Shown here one piece after another: positions 24,309-31,349 of a stretch of 64,000 nt of DNA. Location: the NCBI GenBank assembly GCA_021845805.1, contig JAJZVD010000002.1:1-64000 (forward strand). Direction: 5' to 3'. A program made the translations under genes and the position numbers. This DNA comes from Pseudomonadota bacterium (GTDB lineage Bacteria > Pseudomonadota > Alphaproteobacteria > Rhodobacterales > Rhodobacteraceae). Position 1 is the stretch's first letter. Every line of letters starts with the position of its first letter. Under the pieces are notes generated by a model, which was not told the DNA's origin, searched no databases, and was given only the letters and a program-made list of their open reading frames with translations.

Positions 24309-25286
24309 ATGAAACTTGCGACCTTGCCGGATGGCACCCCCGACGGGCGGCTGCATCTTGTCAGCCGCGACCTGGCGCGCTCGGCGCCCGCCCAAGGGGC
24401 GCTGACCCTTCAGGCGCTTCTGGCGGATTGGGACGGGCTCGCCCCGGTCCTGGCCCGGCAGGCCGAGCCGCTTGAGGCGGGGGGCGGTGCCCCCTTCGAT
24501 CCGGCCACCGCGATGGCGCCGCTGCCCCGCGCCTGGCAATGGCTTGATGCCTCGGCCTTCGACAGCCACGGCGCGCTGATGCAGAAGGTCTTTGGCCTTG
24601 ACCCCAATCCGCCCGGGCGCCCGCTGATGTATCAGGGCCTGTCGGACCGCTTCCTGGGCCCGGCCGAGGATGTGCCGCTGCCGTCCGAGGCGGATGGCAT
24701 CGACTTCGAGGGCGAATTCGGCGTGATCTGCGATACCGTGCCGATGGGGGCCACGGCGGCCGAGGCGCGGGCGCATATCCGGCTGGTGGTGCAGATCAAC
24801 GACTGGTCGCTGCGCAGCCTTGCGCCGATCGAGATGAAGACGGGCTTTGGCTGGATCCAGGCCAAGCCCGCCTGTTCGATGGCCCCGGTCGCCGTCACGC
24901 CAGACGAGCTGGGCGGGGCCTGGCGCGACGCGCGGGTGGATCTGCCGCTGCATGTGGCCTGGAACGGCAGCCGCTTTGGCGCCGCCGAGGGCTATCCGAT
25001 GCGCTATGGCTTCGATGCGCTGCTGGCCCATGCCGCCTACAGCCGCGCCCTTGTCGCGGGAACCGTGCTGGGCTCTGGCACCGTGTCGAACGAGGATTAC
25101 CGCACCGTCGGGTCGTCCTGCATCGCAGAGCGGCGGGCGATCGAGATGCTGGAGCATGGGGCCGCGCAGACGGGCTACATGCGCTTTGGCGACCGGGTGC
25201 GGATGGAATGCCGCCTGCGCGACGGCACGCCCCTGTTCGGGGCGATCGACCAGCGCGTGATCCCCGCCGCACGGAGACCTGCATGA
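24309..25286 (+). CDS. Fumarylacetoacetate hydrolase (FAH)-family protein
   Basis: 325 residues with the FAH C-terminal fold. Metal ligands are Glu134, Glu136 and Asp165 (DFEGEFGVICD; QINDWSLR), followed by GFGWIQAKPACSMAPVAVTPDEL and VLGSGTVSNEDYR. Members hydrolyse or hydrate or decarboxylate beta-keto products of ring cleavage. The start MKLATLPDG lies 4 nt after the alpha/beta hydrolase stop. The stop overlaps the cyclase start (ATGA), so the two are coupled. Confidence 0.86.
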   Translation: MKLATLPDGTPDGRLHLVSRDLARSAPAQGALTLQALLADWDGLAPVLARQAEPLEAGGGAPFDPATAMAPLPRAWQWLDASAFDSHGALMQKVFGLDPNPPGRPLMYQGLSDRFLGPAEDVPLPSEADGIDFEGEFGVICDTVPMGATAAEARAHIRLVVQINDWSLRSLAPIEMKTGFGWIQAKPACSMAPVAVTPDELGGAWRDARVDLPLHVAWNGSRFGAAEGYPMRYGFDALLAHAAYSRALVAGTVLGSGTVSNEDYRTVGSSCIAERRAIEMLEHGAAQTGYMRFGDRVRMECRLRDGTPLFGAIDQRVIPAARRPA

Positions 25287-26059
25287 CCCGCAAGATCATC
25301 GACCTTTCTGTCACCCTGACCGACCGTTTCCGGTCTGACCCGCCGGGGCTTGGCCCGCAGATCACCTACATGGATCACGACGCGGGGGCGCTGGAATACC
25401 AGACGATGTTCGGCATCCCGGTCGAGCACCAGCTTGACGGCAAGGGCGCCGCCGTCGAGCGGCTGACGCTTTCGACCCATAACGGCACGCATCTGGATGC
25501 GCCGTGGCATTACCATCCGACGATGGACAACGGCGCGCGGGCCCTGACGATCGACGAGATTCCGCTGGAATGGTGCATCGGCCCGGGGGTCAAGCTGGAC
25601 TTTCGCGCGATGCCCGCGGGCCATGTCGTCACCGCGTCCGAGGTCGAGGCCGAACTTGACCGGATCGGCCATGTTCTTCGCCCCGGCGACATCGTGCTGG
25701 TGAACACCGCCGCCGGCGCGCTTTACGGCACCGATGGCTATGTCGCGGCCGGCTGCGGCATCGGGCGCGAGGCGACGCTGTGGATGACGGCGCGCGGGAT
25801 GCGGGTGTGCGGCACCGACGCCTGGAGCTGGGACGCGCCGCTGATGCAGACCGCGCGCAAGGCCGCGGCGACCGGCGACTGGGCGCTGTTCTGGGAGGGG
25901 CACAAGGCCGGCGCCGAGACGGTCTATTGCCACATGGAAAAGCTTGCCAATCTGGAAAAGCTGCCCGCGACGGGGTTCGAGGTCATGTGCTTTCCGGTGA
26001 AGGTCGACCGCGGATCGGCCGGCTGGTGCCGTGCGGTGGCGGTTCTGACCACGCCCTGA
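25283..26059 (+). CDS. Cyclase-family (KynB-like) metal-dependent hydrolase
   Basis: 258 residues with the diagnostic HNGTHLDAPWHYHP (residues 66-79, HxGTHxDxPxH) of the family that includes kynurenine formamidase and related amidohydrolases (PF04199). The proximal sequence IDLSVTLTDRFRSDPPG is typical. It is the last gene of the plus-strand catabolic operon and is followed by a terminator. If the pathway substrate contains nitrogen, this could be a formamidase or lactone/amide hydrolase; otherwise its step is unknown. Confidence 0.86.
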   Translation: MTRKIIDLSVTLTDRFRSDPPGLGPQITYMDHDAGALEYQTMFGIPVEHQLDGKGAAVERLTLSTHNGTHLDAPWHYHPTMDNGARALTIDEIPLEWCIGPGVKLDFRAMPAGHVVTASEVEAELDRIGHVLRPGDIVLVNTAAGALYGTDGYVAAGCGIGREATLWMTARGMRVCGTDAWSWDAPLMQTARKAAATGDWALFWEGHKAGAETVYCHMEKLANLEKLPATGFEVMCFPVKVDRGSAGWCRAVAVLTTP

Positions 26060-26135
26060 GGCCCGGGCCGACCGCGCGCACCTGCAATGGCAGGGTGGCC
26101 CGGCGGCCCGGCCACGCCTTTTCCCATCGGCAACG

Positions 26136-26166
26136 ACAGAAGCCACGCCTCGGCGGCTTCTGTTTT
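26136..26166 (+). terminator. Terminator after the catabolic operon
   Basis: ACAGAAGCC (26136-26144) pairs with GGCTTCTGT (26155-26163), followed on the plus strand by a T run (26163-26166). Read on the other strand it can also end the tRNA-Gly copy 2 transcript. Confidence 0.8.
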
Positions 26167-26191
26167 CGTTACCCTGATCCTGCTGGAAAAT

Positions 26192-26266
26192 TGGAGCGGG
26201 CGAAGGGATTCGAACCCTCGACCCTAACCTTGGCAAGGTTATGCTCTACCCCTGAGCTACGCCCGC
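26192..26266 (-). tRNA. tRNA-Gly (anticodon GCC), copy 2
   Basis: Base-for-base identical to the tRNA at 16870-16944, including the encoded CCA, in the same orientation and with unrelated flanks. The anticodon loop is TTGCCAA. It lies 71 nt downstream of the TerC gene and is followed by the shared hairpin at 26136-26163. Confidence 0.97.
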
Positions 26267-26285
26267 GTCCTTGGGTAGGCGGTCA

Positions 26286-26313
26286 GATATAAAGTCCGCG
26301 GGGCGCCCGCAAG
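26286..26313 (-). promoter_or_regulatory. Promoter of tRNA-Gly copy 2
   Basis: On the minus strand CTTGCG (26313-26308), 16 nt, TATATC (26291-26286), about 20 nt before the tRNA. The GCGGGCGCCCCGCGG spacer is GC-rich, as in other stable-RNA promoters of this group. Confidence 0.6.
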
Positions 26314-26337
26314 GGGAAAAATGCCGCTGCCGCAAAA

Positions 26338-27051
26338 TCATCCGCGTCGCCGCTTCTGCCGGATGAGGTTCAGCGCCTCGACCCCGCCCGCAAAGATCAT
26401 CGCCGCATAGATGAAGCCGCGATCGATGTGGAAATGCATGCCATCGGCGGCCAGCGCCATGCCGACCATGACCAGGAACGCCAGTGCCAGCATCTTGGTC
26501 GACGGGTGCCCCTCGATGAACCGCGCGATCGGCTCTGATGCGACCATCATGATCAGGATGGCCACCACCACGGCGGCGATCATCACCGGCACATGCTCGG
26601 CGATGCCGACCGCGGTGATCACGCTGTCGAGCGAAAAGACAAGGTCAAGCATCATGATCTGAAGGATCGTGGCCCAGAACGTGGCCTTGCCGCCAACGTG
26701 GGAATCGTGCGCAACCCCCTCCATCTCGGAAAAGATCTCGGTGGTGGCCTTCCAGATCAGGAACGCGCCGCCCGCGATCAGGATCACGTCGCGCCAGGTC
26801 AGGGCGAAGCCGCGGACGGTCACGAAGGGCTGGCCCAGCGACATGATCCAGGTGATCGAGAACAGCAGCGCCACACGCAGCACCAGCGCGCCGACAAGCC
26901 CGAGGAAGCGCGCCCGCGCGCGCTGGTCGCGCGGAAGCCGCGATGCGGCGATGGAAATGAAGATGACGTTGTCCACCCCCAGAACGATTTCCAGCACCGT
27001 CAGTGTCAGGAACGACAGCCAGACCGAGGGATCGGCAAGAAACTCAAGCAT
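26338..27051 (-). CDS. TerC-family integral membrane protein
   Basis: 237 residues, about seven membrane helices. It has the TerC family acidic motifs LEIVLGVDNVIF (Glu21, Asp27) and VFSLDSVITAVGIAEH in the two half-repeats. Family members export manganese or other metals, or help metal loading of exoenzymes. It is preceded on the same strand by the MAPEG gene (77-nt gap) and followed by tRNA-Gly. The start MLEFLADPSVW at 27051 is typical of the family. Confidence 0.9.
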   Translation of the reverse strand: MLEFLADPSVWLSFLTLTVLEIVLGVDNVIFISIAASRLPRDQRARARFLGLVGALVLRVALLFSITWIMSLGQPFVTVRGFALTWRDVILIAGGAFLIWKATTEIFSEMEGVAHDSHVGGKATFWATILQIMMLDLVFSLDSVITAVGIAEHVPVMIAAVVVAILIMMVASEPIARFIEGHPSTKMLALAFLVMVGMALAADGMHFHIDRGFIYAAMIFAGGVEALNLIRQKRRRG

Positions 27052-27128
27052 CAGGAACTCCGCGGGTACGCGCTAGGGGATCGGCTGGCCGGGGCGGCCT
27101 GTTCGCACCGAGTATCGCGGCTTGCGCC

Positions 27129-27512
27129 CTAGAGCGCCAGCCCCAGGCAGAGGAGCGCGAGCACCCCGAGCGCGGCGAAGGTGGCAACCATCCCGAGCCT
27201 GCGCAAGGCCGATACTTCGGGGTCCGATCCCAGGCCGATGGCATGGCTGATGCGGCCGGCGACCAGCGCCACGCCGCAAAGGTGAAGCCAGAGGGGCGCC
27301 GCCCCCGACAGTTCGGCGACGGCCAGCAGCAGGACGCCGAAGGGCGCGTATTCGGCGCAGTTGCCCTGCACGCGGATGCGCCGCATCAGCAGGGCATCGC
27401 CGCCATCGCCCAGGCTGACATGGGCCGAGATCCGGCGCGCGATGACCCGCGCCGAAAGCGCGATGAACAGGACCGCCAGAAGACCGGCGTAGATCGGTGT
27501 GACGTGCAGCAA
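27129..27512 (-). CDS. MAPEG-family membrane protein
   Basis: 127 residues, four predicted helices, with the MAPEG motif RIRVQGNCAEYAPF (Arg...Asn..Glu, glutathione/eicosanoid-metabolism family). A TTG start at 27512 is favoured: AGGAGG lies 5 nt upstream and the product then begins MLHVTPIYAGLLAV, as in relatives. The ATG at 27533 would place the ribosome site inside the gene. A 10-bp hairpin ends one base before the AGGAGG and could affect translation. Confidence 0.82.
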   Translation of the reverse strand: MLHVTPIYAGLLAVLFIALSARVIARRISAHVSLGDGGDALLMRRIRVQGNCAEYAPFGVLLLAVAELSGAAPLWLHLCGVALVAGRISHAIGLGSDPEVSALRRLGMVATFAALGVLALLCLGLAL

Positions 27513-27524
27513 GCAAACCTCCTG

Positions 27525-27555
27525 TTCCGGCAACGCTGCGGACAGGTTGCCGGAA
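27525..27555 (-). promoter_or_regulatory. Hairpin between pyc and the MAPEG gene
   Basis: TTCCGGCAAC (27525-27534) pairs perfectly with GTTGCCGGAA (27546-27555). It has no U-tract on the minus strand. It may be the 3' end of the pyc message or a leader hairpin directly abutting the MAPEG ribosome site. Confidence 0.5.
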
Positions 27556-27584
27556 TCGGCGCGGATAGCCAGAGGCTGTGCGGC

Positions 27585-30500
27585 CTATTCCAGCTCGATC
27601 AGCAGATCTTTGGCGTCGACCTGCGCCCCGGGGCTGACGTGGACGGCCTTCACCACGGCGGCGCGGTCGGCGTGGATGCCGGTTTCCATCTTCATCGCCT
27701 CGATGGTCAGAAGCAGGTCGCCCGCGTTCACCTTCTGGCCGATCGACACCCCGACCGAGGCGATGACGCCCGGCATCGGCGCGCCAAGCTGGCCGGGGTT
27801 GCCCTCCTGCGCCTTGGGGCGTGCCTTGCTGGTGGCCTTGGCGGCGCGGTTCGGCACCCGGATCACGCGGGGCTGGCCGTTCAGTTCGAAGAACACCCGG
27901 ACATCGCCGTCTTCATGGGTTTCGCCCACCGCCTGAAGCCGGATCTCCAGCGTCTTGCCGGGGTCGATCTCGACCGCGATCTCCTCGCCGGGCTGCATCC
28001 CGTAGAAGAAGGTCAGCGTGGGCAGGGTGCGCACCGGGCCATAGGCCTTGTGGCGGCCCATGTAGTCGAGGAACACCTTGGGATACATCAGGTAGCCGTT
28101 CAGATCCTCGTCATCGACCCTGAAGCCGCCGAGGTCCTTCGACAGGGCCGCGCGCGTGGCCTCCATGTCGACCGGGGGCAGGTGCCTGCCCGGGCGGTCG
28201 GTCATCGGCGCCTCGCCCTTCAGCACCTTCTTCAGGATGCCTTCGGGCCACCCGCCCGGGGGCTGGCCCAGGTTGCCCCGCATCATGTCCACGACGGACT
28301 CGGGGAAGGCCACCTCGATGGCCGGGTCTTCGACCTGCGCGCGGGTCAGGCCCTGCGCCACCATCATCAGCGCCATGTCGCCCACCACCTTGGACGAGGG
28401 CGTGACCTTCACGATGTCGCCGAACATCCGGTTCACGTCGGCATAGGTCTGGGCCACCTCGTGCCAGCGGTCCTCCAGCCCCAGGCTGCGGGCCTGCGCC
28501 TTGAGGTTGGTGAACTGGCCCCCCGGCATCTCGTGCAGGTAGACCTCGGAGGCGGGCGCGGGCAGGCCGCTCTCGAAGGCGGCGTATTGCGCGCGCACCT
28601 GTTCCCAGTAGTTCGAGATCCGCCGGATCGCCGCGATGTCGAGCCCGGTATCGCGCGGCGTGTTGCGCAGCGCCTCGACGATCGAGCCCAGACAGGGCTG
28701 CGAGGTGCCGCCCGAGAAGGCATCCATCGCCGCATCCACCGCATCCACCCCGGCCTCGGCTGCCGCCAGGATGGTGGCCGCCGCCACGCCCGAGGTGTCA
28801 TGGGTGTGGAAGTGGATGGGCAGCCCCACCTCGGCCTTCAGCGCGCGCACAAGAAGGCTGGCGGCGGCGGGTTTCAGCAGGCCCGCCATGTCCTTCAGGC
28901 CCAGCACATGCGCCCCGGCATCCCGCAGCGCCTTGCCCATGTCGACATAGTAGCGCAGGTCGTACTTGGCTCGCGCGGGGTCCAGGATGTCGCCGGTGTA
29001 GCAGATCGCCGCCTCGCACAGCTTGTCGGCCTCGATCACCGCGTCCATCGCCACGCGCATGTTCTCGACCCAGTTCAGGCTGTCAAACACGCGGAACACG
29101 TCCACCCCGGTCACGGCGGCCTGCCGGACGAAAGCCTGCACCACGTTGTCGGGGTAGTTGGTGTAGCCCACCCCGTTCGAGGCGCGCAGCAGCATCTGGG
29201 TCATCACGTTGGGCAGGCGCTCGCGGATGTCGCGCAGGCGCTGCCAGGGGCATTCCTGCAGGAACCGATAGGCCACGTCGAAGGTGGCACCGCCCCAGCA
29301 TTCCACTGAGAACAGCTCGGGCAGGTTGGCGGCATAGGCGGGCGCCACGCGGATCATGTCGATCGAGCGCATCCGGGTGGCCAGCAGGCTCTGGTGTCCG
29401 TCGCGCATGGTCGTGTCGGTCAGCAGAAGCTTCTTCTGCGCGGCCATCCAGTCGGCCACCGCCTTCGGCCCCTTGTCCTGCAAGAGCTGCCGGGTGCCCG
29501 GCGGCGGGGTGTCCAGCTTCAGGGCAGGGGGCTTGGGCGCCTTGACCTCGGCCGCAGGCCGGGCGCGGCCTGCGGTTTCAGGGTGTCCGTTCACCGTGAT
29601 GTCGGCGATGTAGGTCAGGATCTTCGTCGCCCGGTCGCGCCGCTTGCGGAAGTTGAAGAGCCCCGGCGTCGTGTCGATGAACTTGGTGGTGTAGGTGTCG
29701 TCGAGGAAGGTCGGGTGCTTCAGCAGGTTGATGACGAATTCGATGTTCGTTGCCACCCCCCGGATGCGGAATTCGCGCAAGGCCCTGTCCATCCGCGCGA
29801 TCGCCTTTTCGGGCGTCTGGGCATGGGCGGTCACCTTGACCAGAAGCGAATCGTAATAGCGGGTGATGACCGATCCCGAATAGGCGGTGCCGCCATCCAG
29901 CCGGATGCCGTTGCCGGTGGCCGAGCGGTAGGCGGTGATGCGGCCGTAGTCGGGGATGAAGTTGTTCATCGGGTCTTCGGTGGTCACCCGGCATTGCAGC
30001 GCGTGGCCGTTCAGCGCCACCCCCGCCTGATCCGGCACCCCCGTGGCTTCGGCCAGCGTCCTGCCTTCGGCGATCAGGATCTGGGCCTGCACGATGTCGA
30101 TGCCCGTCACCTCTTCGGTGACGGTGTGTTCCACCTGCACGCGGGGGTTCACCTCGATGAAGTAGAACCGGCCCGAGTCCATATCCATCAGGAATTCGAC
30201 CGTGCCCGCGCATTCATAGTTCACATGCGCGCAGATCCGGCGGCCCAGCTCGCAGACCTCGGCGCGCTGTTCGGCGGACAGGTAAGGCGCGGGCGCGCGT
30301 TCGACCACCTTCTGGTTCCGCCGCTGCACGGTGCAGTCGCGTTCCCACAGGTGATAAAGGTTGCCATGCTTGTCGCCCAGGATCTGCACTTCGACATGGC
30401 GGGCGCGCAGGATCATCTTTTCCAGATAGCCTTCGCCGTTGCCGAAGGCGGCCTCGGCCTCGCGGCGGCCCTCGCGCACCTTCTCGGCCAGCTCGTCGGG

Positions 30501-31028
30501 CCCGTTGATCGGCCGCATCCCGCGCCCGCCGCCGCCCCAGCTTGCCTTCAGCATCAGCGGATAGCCGATCGCCGCCGCCTCGCGGCGGATCGCGTCGAAG
30601 TCGTCGCCCAGCACCTCGGTCGCGGGGATCACCGGCACGCCCGCGGCCATCGCCACGCGCCGCGCGCTGGCCTTGTCGCCAAGGGCGCGCATGGTGGTGG
30701 CCTTCGGGCCGATGAAGGCGATGCCCGCGGCGTCGCAGGCTTCCACGAACTCGGGGTTTTCCGACAACAGGCCATAGCCCGGATGGATCGCGTCGGCGCC
30801 GCACATCTTGGCCACGCGGATGATTTCCGGGATCGACAGATAGGCCTGCACCGGCCCCAGCCCCGCGCCGATGCGATAGGCCTCGTCAGCCTTGAAGCGG
30901 TGCAGCGAAAGCTTGTCTTCCTCGGCATAGACGGCGACCGTCTTCTTGCCCAGTTCGTTGGCCGCCCGCATCACGCGGATGGCGATTTCGCCCCGATTGG
31001 CAACGAGGATCTTGCGAAAACCGGCCAT
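27585..31028 (-). CDS. pyc: Pyruvate carboxylase
   Basis: 1147 residues, the normal length for the single-chain enzyme. The order is biotin carboxylase (KILVANRGEIAIRVMRAA at the N-terminus; ATP-grasp loop KASWGGGGRGMR; FIEVNPRVQVEHTVTEEVTG), carboxyltransferase (LTDTTMRDGHQSLLATRMR; FRVFDSLNWVENM; HFHTHDTSG), then the C-terminal biotinyl domain with EAMKMETG, biotinylated Lys about 1113. It makes oxaloacetate for anaplerosis. The start at 31028 matches the family; the same frame stays open a further 951 codons only because it is antisense to uvrD. Confidence 0.97.
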   Translation of the reverse strand: MAGFRKILVANRGEIAIRVMRAANELGKKTVAVYAEEDKLSLHRFKADEAYRIGAGLGPVQAYLSIPEIIRVAKMCGADAIHPGYGLLSENPEFVEACDAAGIAFIGPKATTMRALGDKASARRVAMAAGVPVIPATEVLGDDFDAIRREAAAIGYPLMLKASWGGGGRGMRPINGPDELAEKVREGRREAEAAFGNGEGYLEKMILRARHVEVQILGDKHGNLYHLWERDCTVQRRNQKVVERAPAPYLSAEQRAEVCELGRRICAHVNYECAGTVEFLMDMDSGRFYFIEVNPRVQVEHTVTEEVTGIDIVQAQILIAEGRTLAEATGVPDQAGVALNGHALQCRVTTEDPMNNFIPDYGRITAYRSATGNGIRLDGGTAYSGSVITRYYDSLLVKVTAHAQTPEKAIARMDRALREFRIRGVATNIEFVINLLKHPTFLDDTYTTKFIDTTPGLFNFRKRRDRATKILTYIADITVNGHPETAGRARPAAEVKAPKPPALKLDTPPPGTRQLLQDKGPKAVADWMAAQKKLLLTDTTMRDGHQSLLATRMRSIDMIRVAPAYAANLPELFSVECWGGATFDVAYRFLQECPWQRLRDIRERLPNVMTQMLLRASNGVGYTNYPDNVVQAFVRQAAVTGVDVFRVFDSLNWVENMRVAMDAVIEADKLCEAAICYTGDILDPARAKYDLRYYVDMGKALRDAGAHVLGLKDMAGLLKPAAASLLVRALKAEVGLPIHFHTHDTSGVAAATILAAAEAGVDAVDAAMDAFSGGTSQPCLGSIVEALRNTPRDTGLDIAAIRRISNYWEQVRAQYAAFESGLPAPASEVYLHEMPGGQFTNLKAQARSLGLEDRWHEVAQTYADVNRMFGDIVKVTPSSKVVGDMALMMVAQGLTRAQVEDPAIEVAFPESVVDMMRGNLGQPPGGWPEGILKKVLKGEAPMTDRPGRHLPPVDMEATRAALSKDLGGFRVDDEDLNGYLMYPKVFLDYMGRHKAYGPVRTLPTLTFFYGMQPGEEIAVEIDPGKTLEIRLQAVGETHEDGDVRVFFELNGQPRVIRVPNRAAKATSKARPKAQEGNPGQLGAPMPGVIASVGVSIGQKVNAGDLLLTIEAMKMETGIHADRAAVVKAVHVSPGAQVDAKDLLIELE

Positions 31029-31349
31029 GCGCTCCCCCGCGGAAAGGTCCGAACAGTTGCGCCACTCTAGGGGCGCTGCGGTGCAGCGCAAGACTCTCTC
31101 GCGGCGCAAAGTGAGAGTTTTGCGACGGGGCCATGACCGCCTCGCGAAACATCGGTCAGCCCGTCTGACCCAACCTCTGGCCCGCGCGCGCCATGTCCGG
31201 TTGTCGAAACCCCGGCCCCGCCCGATGCCGCCGCCCTTTCCGGGGCGCAGGCCACGGCCGCCATCGAGACGGCAGATGCCGCACCGGCGTTGCGAACAAT
31301 CTGCGAACGAAGCTTTAACTCCGCCCGCCTCCGCGCTAGACTGGCTGTC
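31029..31349. promoter_or_regulatory. Divergent pyc/uvrD intergenic region with inverted repeat
   Basis: 321 nt with no credible gene. GCAAGACTCTC (31088-31098) faces GAGAGTTTTGC (31113-31123), an 11-bp dyad with one G.T position. Within it CGCAAA (31105-31110) and TTTGCG (31119-31124) form a second dyad 8 nt apart. It lies 60-95 nt upstream of the pyc ATG. GCAAA/TTTGC half-sites recall operators of short-chain-acid regulators of the ScfR/PccR group, but this is only a resemblance. No clear promoter hexamers are visible for uvrD. Confidence 0.4.

Noticed and set aside
16870-26266. Calling the tRNA-bracketed segment an integrated mobile element outright
   Set aside because: No integrase, relaxase or attachment-site remnant is visible and base composition is like the surroundings, so it is kept only as a finding.
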